This document shows positions 1 through 7,598 of a DNA stretch of 17,431 bases, piece after piece (within the stretch, counting starts at the first letter, position 1; each line of letters begins with the position of its first letter). The translations under genes were made by a program, and so were the position numbers. The notes beneath the pieces were generated by a model. That model was not told where the DNA came from and searched no databases. It saw nothing but the letters and a program-made list of their open reading frames with translations. This DNA comes from an uncultured Lachnobacterium sp. (GTDB lineage Bacteria > Bacillota > Clostridia > Lachnospirales > Lachnospiraceae): contig URLU01000024.1 of the NCBI GenBank assembly GCA_900548765.1, positions 1-17,431 of the forward strand, given 5' to 3'.

Positions 1-69
1 TTTCCCCACGTTACAGGGGTGAGATATCGAAGGATAATCCTTCTGTATCATAGAGGTTGTGTAATTGGT

Positions 70-102
70 GGCTGATTTCCGATTTCGGAAATCAGCCTTT
101 TT
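70..102 (+). terminator. Terminator-like perfect hairpin inside the leader
   Basis: A 13-bp perfect inverted repeat (70-82 pairing with 85-97) is followed directly by five T residues. By sequence this is an intrinsic terminator. It could be the terminator of an upstream gene or of a first regulatory unit, or it may be the stem III hairpin of the T-box leader. The T-box core lies 64 nt downstream. Confidence 0.6.
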
Positions 103-183
103 GTTTCATAAATCTGTAAAACAGGCTATAAACGAAACACCAGAAAATACACAGCGAATAAGGGTGGTACCACGAGAAGATTC

Positions 184-222
184 GTCCCTGACAGTAAATA
201 AAAAACTGTCAGGGACTTTTTT
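184..222 (+). terminator. T-box-controlled terminator
   Basis: An 11-bp stem (184-194 GTCCCTGACAG pairing with 206-216) is followed by a run of T residues at 217-222. It lies directly after the T-box core, as expected for the terminator alternative of the switch. Confidence 0.9.
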
Positions 223-224
223 AT

Positions 225-399
225 TACATATAAACTTTCTGACAGCTGGATTTGGTTAGTTATATACAATTGCATAAAAGTTAGATGATTCCCCCCCACG
301 AGCAAATTTATTTGCAAAGTGGGGAGGCAAAAAGCAAAAATAGGATGCCTGCCTATACTAGCCTGACATCCGAGCCACAACTTTTAAAGGAGAATGATT
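225..399 (+). promoter_or_regulatory. Structured leader between T-box terminator and trpE
   Basis: About 170 nt lie between the terminator and the trpE start. They contain a hairpin at 294-324 (CCCCAC/GTGGGG outside, GCAAAT/ATTTGC inside). Two short pairings share bases and so exclude each other: AGGCA 325-329 with TGCCT 346-350, and GGATG 343-347 with CATCC 367-371. There is no T run, no Trp-rich leader peptide with a start codon, and no second T-box core. A regulatory role is possible but unproven. Confidence 0.35.
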
Positions 400-1821
400 A
401 TGAGAAAACTTAAAGTATACAAAAAAACAGTCAGCATAGTAAATGAAACCGCCACATCCATGTATGAAAACGTAGTCGGAAATCACAAGGGCTTTCTCCT
501 TGAAAGCTATGACAAAAACTACGACAGATACACCCTGTTCGGTGCAAACCCGGAAGAAATTATCGCATCCAAGGAAAACTCACTGGTCATAACAAGAAAT
601 GATGGCACCCAGGAGATTAAAGAGGGCAATCCCTTAGAGCTTCTGAAGGAATACTACAGCCAGTTTAAGATAATAAAGGACAATGAAGAGCTTAATTTTT
701 CGGGAGGACTGGTTGGCAGCCTTGGATATGACTTTATCAGATACACAGAAAAGCTTCCTGATGACAACCCGGATGAAATCGGAGTGGAGACCATTCAGAT
801 GATGCTCATGACAAAATTCATAGTTGTGGATCATGTGGCAGAAACCCTTACAGCAGTTGTGCTTGACGAGGACAGCAATGAGGGAAAAGAAAAAGCCCTA
901 CAGGATGCCGCAGAGTTAATACAAAAGGCGAGAGCCTCAACTCAGGCAAAAGGCACAGAAGCAGAAAAAAGGACATTTACCCATGATGGAGTAATAGTAA
1001 AGCAGTCAGATACACTTGACCAGTACACCGCCAAGGTAAATAAAATCAAGGAATACATAAGAGAGGGACACATATTCCAGACAGTTTTATCCCAGAGATG
1101 GACGATAGAGACAAAGCAGACAGGCTTTGAACTCTACAAGGAGTTGAGAGAGCTTAACCCATCCCCATATCTATATTACTTTAATTTTGGGGATTTTGAA
1201 GTGATTGGAAGCTCACCTGAAATGCTTGTGAAACAGCAGGGACCAAAAGTCTACACCTGTCCGATTGCAGGAACCAGACCAAGAGGCGCAGATGCAGAGG
1301 AGGACGCACTTTTAAGGGATGAGCTCTTGCAGGATGAAAAGGAGAGAGCCGAGCATGTAATGCTTGTGGACTTAGCCAGAAATGACATGGGCAGGATATC
1401 AGAGTTTGGCACCGTAAAGGTCACACAGTTTATGGAGGTACAGAATTATTCACATGTAATGCATATCGTATCCATGGTAGAGGGCAGGAAAAAAGGAGAG
1501 TTTCATCCTCTGGATTTAGTCGCTTCCTTCCTCCCGGCAGGAACTTTATCGGGGGCACCTAAAATCAGGGCGATGGAAATAATAGATGAGCTTGAGACAG
1601 TGAGAAGAGGACTTTATGGAGGAGCCACAGGATATGTGGATTTCTCAGGCGATATGGATTTTTGCATAACAATACGAACCATGATAAAGAAAGCCGATAA
1701 GGTATATCTTCAGGCAGGAGCCGGTATTGTGGCAGACTCAGTACCGGAGAGCGAATACAGGGAGTGCTGCAACAAGGTAATGGCACTGGCAAAGACACTT
1801 GTAGAGGAGGAAAACTTATGA
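400..1821 (+). CDS. trpE: Anthranilate synthase component I
   Basis: This 473-residue protein is the large subunit of anthranilate synthase. It converts chorismate to anthranilate using ammonia delivered by TrpG, the first committed step of tryptophan synthesis in the cytoplasm. The chorismate-binding motifs are present: CPIAGTRPRG, DEKERAEHVMLVDLARND, PAGTLSGAPKIRAMEI, GGATGYVDFSGDMDF and AGAGIVADSVPESEY. The LLES motif at residues 33-36 and NPSPYLYYF are the regions tied to tryptophan feedback inhibition in characterised TrpE proteins, so the enzyme is probably feedback-regulated. I place the start at the second ATG (400), because AAGGAG at 387-392 sits 7 nt upstream of it; the ATG at 394 is only 1 nt from that site. 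The stop overlaps the trpG start by 4 nt (ATGA), which indicates translational coupling of the two subunits. Confidence 0.96.
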   Translation: MRKLKVYKKTVSIVNETATSMYENVVGNHKGFLLESYDKNYDRYTLFGANPEEIIASKENSLVITRNDGTQEIKEGNPLELLKEYYSQFKIIKDNEELNFSGGLVGSLGYDFIRYTEKLPDDNPDEIGVETIQMMLMTKFIVVDHVAETLTAVVLDEDSNEGKEKALQDAAELIQKARASTQAKGTEAEKRTFTHDGVIVKQSDTLDQYTAKVNKIKEYIREGHIFQTVLSQRWTIETKQTGFELYKELRELNPSPYLYYFNFGDFEVIGSSPEMLVKQQGPKVYTCPIAGTRPRGADAEEDALLRDELLQDEKERAEHVMLVDLARNDMGRISEFGTVKVTQFMEVQNYSHVMHIVSMVEGRKKGEFHPLDLVASFLPAGTLSGAPKIRAMEIIDELETVRRGLYGGATGYVDFSGDMDFCITIRTMIKKADKVYLQAGAGIVADSVPESEYRECCNKVMALAKTLVEEENL

Positions 1822-2387
1822 TTTTACTAATAGACAATTATGACTCATTTACATATAACCTCTATCAGTATATTGGCATTTTCAATCCGGATATAAAGGT
1901 TGTGAGAAATGACCAGATTACACTTGAAGAGATAGAGAAAATGAATCCGGAGCGGATTATTTTATCCCCGGGACCAAAGAACCCAAAGGAAGCTGGAATA
2001 TGCATGGACGTTGTTAAAAAATTCACAGGTGTAAAGCCAATTCTTGGCATCTGCCTGGGACATCAGTGCATAGGCGAAGCACTTGGAGGAACAGTATCTT
2101 ATGCCAAAAAGTTATTCCATGGCAAGCAGTCCTCCATAAATCACACAGGTACCAGTATCTTCTCTGGGATAAATACTCCTATAAAGGTTGCAAGGTATCA
2201 CTCTCTGGCGGTTTTGGAGAGTGACCTGCCTGAGACCTTGGAAGTCCTAGCCAGAACAGAAGATGATGAGATAATGGCGATAAAACATAAGGATTACCCG
2301 GTGGTCGGGCTTCAGTTCCACCCAGAGTCAATTTATACCGAGCATGGCAAGCGGATGATTGAAAACTTTGTAAATGATGTGATTTAG
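1818..2387 (+). CDS. trpG: Anthranilate synthase component II (glutamine amidotransferase)
   Basis: This 189-residue class I glutamine amidotransferase hydrolyses glutamine and passes ammonia to TrpE. The catalytic triad is visible: Cys79 in GICLGHQ, and His168 with Glu170 in LQFHPES. The LSPGPKNP loop and the HGKQSSI and RYHSLAV segments are also typical. The start at 1818 overlaps the trpE stop by 4 nt and has AGGAGG at 1805-1810, 7 nt upstream. An upstream in-frame ATG at 1764 lies inside trpE, would add 18 residues unlike the family, and is rejected. The size is standard for a stand-alone TrpG/PabA. The same protein can also serve p-aminobenzoate synthesis in some Firmicutes; nothing here shows whether that is so. 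Confidence 0.95.
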   Translation: MILLIDNYDSFTYNLYQYIGIFNPDIKVVRNDQITLEEIEKMNPERIILSPGPKNPKEAGICMDVVKKFTGVKPILGICLGHQCIGEALGGTVSYAKKLFHGKQSSINHTGTSIFSGINTPIKVARYHSLAVLESDLPETLEVLARTEDDEIMAIKHKDYPVVGLQFHPESIYTEHGKRMIENFVNDVI

Positions 2388-2433
2388 TTGAAATCAGCAG
2401 ACATATGAAATTTTAACGAGTTTAGGAGCCAAC

Positions 2434-3228
2434 ATGATATTAGACAAAATAGTAGAGGATAAAAAAATAAGGCTTGTGGAGCATAAAAAGGCAGTGTCCT
2501 TTCAGAATATAAGGAATCAGGCAGAAAAGACACCGACCCGGGAAAAAGATTGCTTTTACAACAATCTGAAAAAGAATGGCATCTCCATTATAGGTGAGTT
2601 TAAGAAAGCTTCACCTAGCCTGGGCAGAATCGAGAGCAAGATTGATTTGATGGAGCGCATAAGTGAGTACAACGAGTCAGTTGACGCCATAAGCTGCCTC
2701 ACAGAGGAAGACCATTTTAATGGAAACATAGATTATCTGAAGGAGATAAGAAGTAAATCAGAGCTTCCGATTCTGAGAAAAGACTTCATGATAGATGAGT
2801 ACCAGTTTTATGAGGCAAAAGTAATCGAAGCGGATGCAGTTTTGCTGATAACAGCTATCTTAGATGATGGACAGATGAAAGCATTTTATGAGCTTGCCAG
2901 GGAGCTTGAGCTGGATGTTCTGGTGGAAACCCATGATGAGGCTGAGATAGAGAGGGCATTAAAGATTAATCCGAGAATCCTTGGTGTAAACAACAGGAAC
3001 CTCAATGATTTTTCCATAAGCTTAGAGACTAGCAGACAGCTTAGAAAATACATACCGGAGGATAAGGTTTTCGTCTCAGAAAGCGGAATCATGGATGATA
3101 AGGACGTGAAATTTCTAAAGGATGTAGGAGTTGATGCTTTCCTAATCGGCAGGGCATTTATGGAGGCTGCAAATCCACGGGAGCTTGCGAAGCGATGGAA
3201 GCAGCCGGTGGCAGGTTCGGTTGGTTGA
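2434..3228 (+). CDS. trpC: Indole-3-glycerol phosphate synthase
   Basis: This 264-residue TIM-barrel enzyme closes carboxyphenylamino-deoxyribulose phosphate to indole-3-glycerol phosphate. Family motifs run in order: GEFKKASPS (Glu55, Lys57), LTEEDHFNG, ILRKDF (catalytic-type Lys116), LVETHDEAE (Glu165), VNNRNL (186-190) and SESGI (215-219). It is monofunctional, with no fused TrpF domain. AGGAG precedes the start, in a 46-nt gap after trpG. The last codons (about 3201-3226) carry a sequence that recurs near 13298-13321, so the final residues (QPVAGSVG) may come from an inserted repeat rather than from the ancestral gene. In most Firmicutes trpC is followed by trpF; here 151 nt without a gene separate it from trpB. 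Confidence 0.95.
   Translation: MILDKIVEDKKIRLVEHKKAVSFQNIRNQAEKTPTREKDCFYNNLKKNGISIIGEFKKASPSLGRIESKIDLMERISEYNESVDAISCLTEEDHFNGNIDYLKEIRSKSELPILRKDFMIDEYQFYEAKVIEADAVLLITAILDDGQMKAFYELARELELDVLVETHDEAEIERALKINPRILGVNNRNLNDFSISLETSRQLRKYIPEDKVFVSESGIMDDKDVKFLKDVGVDAFLIGRAFMEAANPRELAKRWKQPVAGSVG
3201..3224. repeat. Dispersed repeat, copy 1 (end of trpC)
   Basis: This is the partner of 13298-13321. It covers the last few codons of trpC just before the stop, where it supplies residues PVAGSV. Confidence 0.45.
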
Positions 3229-3379
3229 AAATATAGACTTGCCAGTACATGACAACAAATGAGATGCTGGAAACTAAATATAGAATATAGATTTAAACAA
3301 TAAATTAGATTACATGTAGTTGTTCTAAAAATGGAATTAGCTATGTAAACAAGCAAAAAGTAGAAAGGCAGGATAAGAC
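3229..3379 (+). other. trpC-trpB intergenic gap where trpF would be expected
   Basis: 151 nt of AT-rich sequence without a convincing reading frame. I see no trace of the phosphoribosylanthranilate isomerase N-terminus (KICG-type motif) in any forward frame, no terminator with a T run, and only weak promoter-like matches. A Shine-Dalgarno-like GGCAGGA for trpB lies near the right end. Confidence 0.5.
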
Positions 3380-4567
3380 ATGAATAAAAAAGCATATTAC
3401 GGAAATTTCGGTGGTCAGTATGTAGCTGAATCACTTATGAATACATTGGCAGAGGTTGACAAGGCATTTGAGGAAGCCATCCACGACCCTGAATTTTTGA
3501 AGCAGTACCATTATTACCTGAAGCAGTATGTAGGACGAGAGACTCCTCTTTATTTTGCAGAGAGATTAAGCGAAAAGTATGGCACCAGGATTTACTTAAA
3601 GAGAGAGGATTTAAACCATACAGGTGCCCACAAAATAAACAACGTAATAGGTCAGATATTACTGGCAAAGCGCATGGGAAAGACCAAGGTCATAGCAGAG
3701 ACAGGAGCCGGACAGCACGGAGTTGCCACAGCCACAGGAGCAGCACTTTTTGATATGGAGTGTACAGTCTACATGGGCAAGGAGGATATAGAGAGACAGG
3801 CACTTAACGTGATGAGAATGGAGATGCTTGGAGCCAAAGTTGTATCGGTTGAGTCAGGAAGCAACACCTTAAAGGATGCCACAAATGAGGCAATCAGAAC
3901 CTGGGCAAAGACAGCAGAGGACACCTTCTATGTGATTGGTTCTGCGGTAGGACCATATCCATATCCAAAGATGGTAAAGGAGTTCCAGTCCTGTATCAGC
4001 CGTGAGGCAAAGAGACAGCACATGGAGGCCGAGGGCAGAAATCCGGATGCAGTTGTAGCCTGTGTAGGTGGCGGCTCAAACTCAATTGGAATGTTTGCAG
4101 ACTTTATAGAAGAGAAGGATGTGAGACTTATCGGAGTTGAGGCGGCAGGAAAAGGCGTAGAGACAGGAGAACATGCATCGGCAATGGCTCTTGGCAATCC
4201 GGGAGTGCTTCATGGTATGCGCTCATATCTCTTGCAGGATGAAAATGGCAATGTCCAGCTTGCTCATTCTATTTCTGCAGGACTTGACTATCCGGGTGTA
4301 GGACCTGAGCACGCATATCTCAGGGATTCAGGAAGGGCTGAATATGTGTCAATAACAGATACAGAGGCTATGGATGCACTTATGGAGCTGACCCAGATGG
4401 AGGGCATTATTCCAGCTATAGAGAGTGCTCACGCTATGGCGTATGTATTTAAGCTGGCAAAGGAAATGACTCCCGGCCAATCCATAGTGATGTGTCTGTC
4501 AGGTCGTGGTGACAAGGATGTTAATACTATTTCAAACTATCTTGCAGGCAAAGGATATCTTAATTAG
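3380..4567 (+). CDS. trpB: Tryptophan synthase beta chain
   Basis: This 395-residue PLP enzyme condenses indole and serine to tryptophan in the alpha2-beta2 complex with TrpA. The PLP lysine is Lys85 in LNHTGAHKINN, and Glu107 in ETGAGQHG matches the conserved catalytic glutamate. GGGSNSIGMF is the PLP-phosphate binding loop, and ESAHA and SGRGDKD are conserved near the C-terminus. Length and motifs fit the TrpB1 type that works with TrpA, not the longer stand-alone TrpB2. Its stop codon forms part of the trpA ribosome binding site (TAGGAGG), so the two subunits are tightly coupled. Confidence 0.97.
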   Translation: MNKKAYYGNFGGQYVAESLMNTLAEVDKAFEEAIHDPEFLKQYHYYLKQYVGRETPLYFAERLSEKYGTRIYLKREDLNHTGAHKINNVIGQILLAKRMGKTKVIAETGAGQHGVATATGAALFDMECTVYMGKEDIERQALNVMRMEMLGAKVVSVESGSNTLKDATNEAIRTWAKTAEDTFYVIGSAVGPYPYPKMVKEFQSCISREAKRQHMEAEGRNPDAVVACVGGGSNSIGMFADFIEEKDVRLIGVEAAGKGVETGEHASAMALGNPGVLHGMRSYLLQDENGNVQLAHSISAGLDYPGVGPEHAYLRDSGRAEYVSITDTEAMDALMELTQMEGIIPAIESAHAMAYVFKLAKEMTPGQSIVMCLSGRGDKDVNTISNYLAGKGYLN

Positions 4568-4576
4568 GAGGTTATT

Positions 4577-5371
4577 ATGAATCGTATAGAAAATAGATTT
4601 GCAGTATTAAAAGAGAAAAACGAAAAGGCATTTATTACATATATTACAGCTGGGCTTCCGGATTTGGAGCACACAAAGGCAATTGTAAGGGCACAGGAGA
4701 AGGCAGGAACGGACGTCATAGAGCTTGGAATCCCATTCTCAGACCCTATAGCAGACGGACCGGTTATCCAGCAGGCATCCTATGAGGCTATTTTAAATGG
4801 AGCCACACTTAAGAAAATATTTGTTATGTTAGAGGAACTTAGAAATGACGGCTGCCAGATACCTATTATTTTTATGATGTATTACAACACGGTACTTCAC
4901 TATGGCATAGATGAATTCGCAAAGAAATGTCAGGGGACAGGAGTTGACGGACTTATAATTCCAGACCTGCCATTTGAGGAGCAGGACGAGCTGAGGGAAG
5001 CCCTGGGAGAGGATGACAGAACCATAATGATACAGCTTGTGTCTCCTGTTTCAAAGGACAGAATCCCAATGATACTGGAAAATGCAAGGGGCTTTGTATA
5101 CTGTGTATCATCCATGGGGGTCACAGGACAGGGTGGAAGCTTCCACAAGGAGATTATGGACTACCTCAGGGGTGTTAAAGCTGTGTCAAAGATTCCTGTT
5201 ATGATGGGCTTTGGAATCAGGACAGCAGAGGATATCAGACCTATGAAGGATGTCATTGACGGAGCGATTGTTGGCTCGCATTTCATTAATTTGATGAGAG
5301 AGCATGGATTTGAAGCTGAGGCAGCTGTGGAGTATTGCAGGACCTTCAAAACTGAGCTTAATGCACTATAG
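4577..5371 (+). CDS. trpA: Tryptophan synthase alpha chain
   Basis: This 264-residue TIM barrel cleaves indole-3-glycerol phosphate to indole and glyceraldehyde-3-phosphate and passes indole to TrpB. The catalytic pair falls at Glu49 and Asp60 in ELGIPFSDPIADGPVIQ, the same numbering as in the well-studied Salmonella enzyme. PDLPFEE and the phosphate-binding GFGI loop near the end are also present. It starts 9 nt after trpB, with AGGAGG overlapping the trpB stop. A 113-nt gap follows before trpD. Confidence 0.96.
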   Translation: MNRIENRFAVLKEKNEKAFITYITAGLPDLEHTKAIVRAQEKAGTDVIELGIPFSDPIADGPVIQQASYEAILNGATLKKIFVMLEELRNDGCQIPIIFMMYYNTVLHYGIDEFAKKCQGTGVDGLIIPDLPFEEQDELREALGEDDRTIMIQLVSPVSKDRIPMILENARGFVYCVSSMGVTGQGGSFHKEIMDYLRGVKAVSKIPVMMGFGIRTAEDIRPMKDVIDGAIVGSHFINLMREHGFEAEAAVEYCRTFKTELNAL

Positions 5372-5484
5372 ATGTTGTAAGTGACAAAGCATATATAGAT
5401 TTTTGGGAGGATGGATAAGAGACCGTCGGGGAAATGATTTGTGACAGCTTTGCTTAGCATATAAGAGAAAGAGAGGACACAATA
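5372..5484 (+). other. trpA-trpD intergenic gap
   Basis: 113 nt with no gene longer than a few codons. The elements GTGACA and AGCATATA occur twice in the same order (5381-5395 and 5441-5463), suggesting a small degenerate duplication. No T-tailed hairpin is visible, so the operon transcript probably continues into trpD. Confidence 0.35.
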
Positions 5485-6501
5485 ATGAGTGATTTAAAAG
5501 GAATATTAGCGAAATTATCAGAGGGTAAGGACCTGACAAAAGACGAAGCAATGTATACACAGGACATGATTTTAACAGGCCAGGCTGCCGAGGCACAGAT
5601 TGCCGGAATCCTGACTGCACTTAAGATGAAGGGAGAAACACTGGATGAGATTACTGGCTTTGCAGCTGTATTAAGGAACAAGGCTAATACCATTTCTCCT
5701 GATGTAGACAATTATGTTGATTTGGTGGGTACCGGCGGTGACTGTACATATTCTTTCAATATTTCTACTACTTCTGCCTTTGTGGCTGCCGGGGCAGGAC
5801 TTCCGGTTGCAAAGCACGGAAACAGATCTATTTCTTCAAAGAGCGGTGCAGGGGATGTGCTTGAGGCACTGGGGGTAAATATTGCAGCAGACCCTGATGT
5901 GGTAAAGAAGTGTGTTGAGGAGGTCGGAATTGGTTTTATGTTTGCTCCGCACTTTAATCCTGCTATGAAATATGTTGGAAAAGTAAGAAAAGATTTAGGC
6001 TTTAGAACAATTTTTAATATCCTCGGACCACTGTCAAATCCATCAAGAGCCAAGGCAATGGTCGTGGGAGTTTATACTTCTAAGTTGACGGATGTTATCG
6101 CAAAGGCTATGATGAATATTGGCGTTGAGCGTGCCTTTGTTGTAAGTGGCTGTGACAACATGGATGAGATTACACTTACAGGCGGGACTACTATTTCTGA
6201 AATCAAGGATGGCAGGGTAAATACATTTACAGTTACACCTGAGCAGTTTGGACTTAAGAGCTGCGGGCTGGATGAGCTTCAGGGAGGCGATGGCACTGTC
6301 AATGCAGGAATTACAAAGGATATTTTAAGTGGAAAAGAAAAGGGAGCAAAGAGAGATATTGTCCTTTTAAATGCCGGTGCTACACTCTATGTAGGAGGCA
6401 TGGCTGACTCTATCCAGGCTGGAATCAGGCTGGCTCAGGAGACAATAGACTCAGGAAAGGCTCTTAAGACATTGGAGGCTCTTGTTAATGCATCAAACTA
6501 A
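5485..6501 (+). CDS. trpD: Anthranilate phosphoribosyltransferase
   Basis: This 338-residue enzyme transfers the phosphoribosyl group of PRPP to anthranilate, the second step of the pathway. The glycine-rich PRPP loop GTGGD is at residues 82-86, KHGNRS at 110-115, and MFAPHFNPAMKYVGKVRKDLGFRT and NILGPLSNP match the anthranilate-binding and family-signature segments. There is no fused TrpG domain. GAGAGGA lies upstream of the start. The usual place for trpD is right after trpG; here it sits after trpA, separated by a 113-nt gap, so the operon has been rearranged. The gene's 3' end overlaps the asparaginase start by 14 nt. Confidence 0.96.
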   Translation: MSDLKGILAKLSEGKDLTKDEAMYTQDMILTGQAAEAQIAGILTALKMKGETLDEITGFAAVLRNKANTISPDVDNYVDLVGTGGDCTYSFNISTTSAFVAAGAGLPVAKHGNRSISSKSGAGDVLEALGVNIAADPDVVKKCVEEVGIGFMFAPHFNPAMKYVGKVRKDLGFRTIFNILGPLSNPSRAKAMVVGVYTSKLTDVIAKAMMNIGVERAFVVSGCDNMDEITLTGGTTISEIKDGRVNTFTVTPEQFGLKSCGLDELQGGDGTVNAGITKDILSGKEKGAKRDIVLLNAGATLYVGGMADSIQAGIRLAQETIDSGKALKTLEALVNASN

Positions 6502-7501
6502 AAAGGTATTACTGGTAGCTACAGGTGGTACGATTGCTTCAAAAAAAACAGAAAATGGACTGACACCAGGCATAACCCCGGAGGAACTGCTGGGATATGT
6601 GCCTGACGCAGGGGAATACTGCCAGATTGATACAATACAGCTATTCAATCTGGACAGTACAAATATATCACCAGAGCACTGGAAACTTATAGTTGGGTGC
6701 ATAAGGGAAAATTATGACAGCTATGATGGTTTTGTCATTGCTCATGGCACAGACACCATGGCATACACGGCAGCAGCTCTGTCCTATATGATACAGGATT
6801 CAGCAAAACCGATTGTGCTTACAGGCGCGCAAAAACCAATTAACCTTGACATAACAGACGCAAAGACCAATCTGCTGGACAGCATAATGTATGCAGCAGA
6901 TGATGCCTCTGAGGGAGTGTCAATTGTATTTGGAGGCAAGGTGATTGCAGGTACCCGTGCTAAAAAGGTAAGGTCGAAAAGCTATAATGCTTTTTCAAGT
7001 ATTGATTTCCCAGAGCTTGCAGTAATACAGGATAAAAGGCTTATCAGGTATATACCGGGAGCCAAGGGTAGCAGGCAGGTAAAATTTTATGATAATCTGA
7101 ATGACAATATTTTTCTTCTGAAGCTCATACCGGGCATTAAGGCAGACATTTTAGAATATGTTTTTGAAAAATATGATGCCATAATAGTGGAAAGCTTTGG
7201 AGTAGGCGGGATTCCAATTACAATCAGAGAGAAGTTTTTCGCTCTCTGCCAGAAATATCAGGGGAAAATGATAATCATGGCTACTCAGGTTGCCCATGAG
7301 GGCAGTGATATGACTGTCTATGAAGTGGGGCATGACATGAAGGCAAGCTGCAGCTTTCTGGAATCCTATGATATGACCCTTGAGTCTGTTATCGCAAAGA
7401 CGATGTGGCTGTTAGCCAACTGTACAGATGATGGAGCAAGCAGGGAGAAGCTGTTTTACACCTGCATAAACCATGATATTTTGTTTACCGGTGCTAATTA
7501 G
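6488..7501 (+). CDS. L-asparaginase, cytoplasmic type I
   Basis: This 337-residue protein hydrolyses asparagine to aspartate and ammonia. The nucleophile threonine is Thr15 in VATGGTIASKK, and the second active-site motif AHGTDTMAYTA (Thr88, Asp89) follows at residues 85-95. No signal peptide is present and the length matches cytoplasmic AnsA-type enzymes, so it should act inside the cell. I chose ATG 6488, which has GGAGG at 6474-6478 with 9-nt spacing; a TTG at 6482 is the only in-frame alternative nearby. The start lies inside trpD (14-nt overlap), so translation is probably coupled and the gene belongs to the trp transcript. No clear terminator follows before the bioY promoter. Confidence 0.93.
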   Translation: MHQTKKVLLVATGGTIASKKTENGLTPGITPEELLGYVPDAGEYCQIDTIQLFNLDSTNISPEHWKLIVGCIRENYDSYDGFVIAHGTDTMAYTAAALSYMIQDSAKPIVLTGAQKPINLDITDAKTNLLDSIMYAADDASEGVSIVFGGKVIAGTRAKKVRSKSYNAFSSIDFPELAVIQDKRLIRYIPGAKGSRQVKFYDNLNDNIFLLKLIPGIKADILEYVFEKYDAIIVESFGVGGIPITIREKFFALCQKYQGKMIIMATQVAHEGSDMTVYEVGHDMKASCSFLESYDMTLESVIAKTMWLLANCTDDGASREKLFYTCINHDILFTGAN

Positions 7502-7544
7502 GGATAGGGCATAATGCGGCTGTAAGGAATGTTGGAGATGTAGA

Positions 7545-7576
7545 ATGTTAACCTGATGTAAAATAATGGTTGACAA
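7545..7576 (+). promoter_or_regulatory. BirA (biotin repressor) operator
   Basis: Half-sites TGTTAACC (7546-7553) and GGTTGACA (7568-7575) are inverted repeats with one mismatch, separated by 14 nt. This matches the Firmicute BirA operator pattern TGTnAACC-N14/15-GGTTnACA. The right half-site contains the -35 box of the bioY promoter, so bound BirA should block RNA polymerase. Confidence 0.85.
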
Positions 7577-7598
7577 TAAGCACAGACTGATATATTAT
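7570..7598 (+). promoter_or_regulatory. bioY promoter (sigma-A type)
   Basis: A perfect -35 TTGACA at 7570-7575 is followed by -10 TATTAT at 7593-7598 with a 17-nt spacer. A TATAAT at 7596-7601 overlaps but would give a 20-nt spacer. The bioY ribosome binding site AAGGAG is at 7608-7613. Confidence 0.75.

Larger units (their letters stand above)
1..224 (+). promoter_or_regulatory. T-box leader of the trp operon, 5' end cut by window
   Basis: The T-box core AGGGTGGTACCACG lies at 161-174, and a U-tailed terminator hairpin follows at 184-222, which is the antiterminator/terminator layout of a T-box riboswitch. The 3' end of an uncharged tRNA pairs with TGGT in the bulge. The variable base is T, which would pair with discriminator A, or G by wobble. 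The specifier loop cannot be assigned because stem I lies wholly or partly off the left edge. Specificity for tRNA-Trp is inferred from the trp genes downstream. Other hairpins visible are 22-48 (GAAGG/CCTTC core) and a 13-bp perfect one at 70-97. The ACGTTAC at 8-14 resembles the conserved CGTTA motif found upstream of stem III in many T-boxes, but I am not sure of it. Confidence 0.85.

Noticed and set aside
1..75. Possible 3' end of an upstream coding region in frame 1 (stop at 73) or frame 3 (stop at 51).
   Set aside because: Only 17-24 codons are visible and neither shows a recognisable motif; the same bases also read well as T-box leader.
65..259. 64-codon frame across the T-box leader.
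   Set aside because: It has no ribosome binding site and its codons are the hairpin and terminator sequences of the leader.
241..260. Two in-frame TGG codons (247 and 253) suggesting a Trp leader peptide.
   Set aside because: No start codon or ribosome binding site exists in that frame, and the T-box already supplies tRNA-based control.
2886..3434. 182-codon minus-strand frame across trpC and the start of trpB.
   Set aside because: It is antisense to trpC with no ribosome binding site or family resemblance; I also checked it as a hidden gene in the trpF gap and found no support.
5411..5437. Eight-codon frame in the trpA-trpD gap preceded by GGGAGG.
   Set aside because: The Shine-Dalgarno site abuts the ATG without a spacer and the peptide is too short to support.
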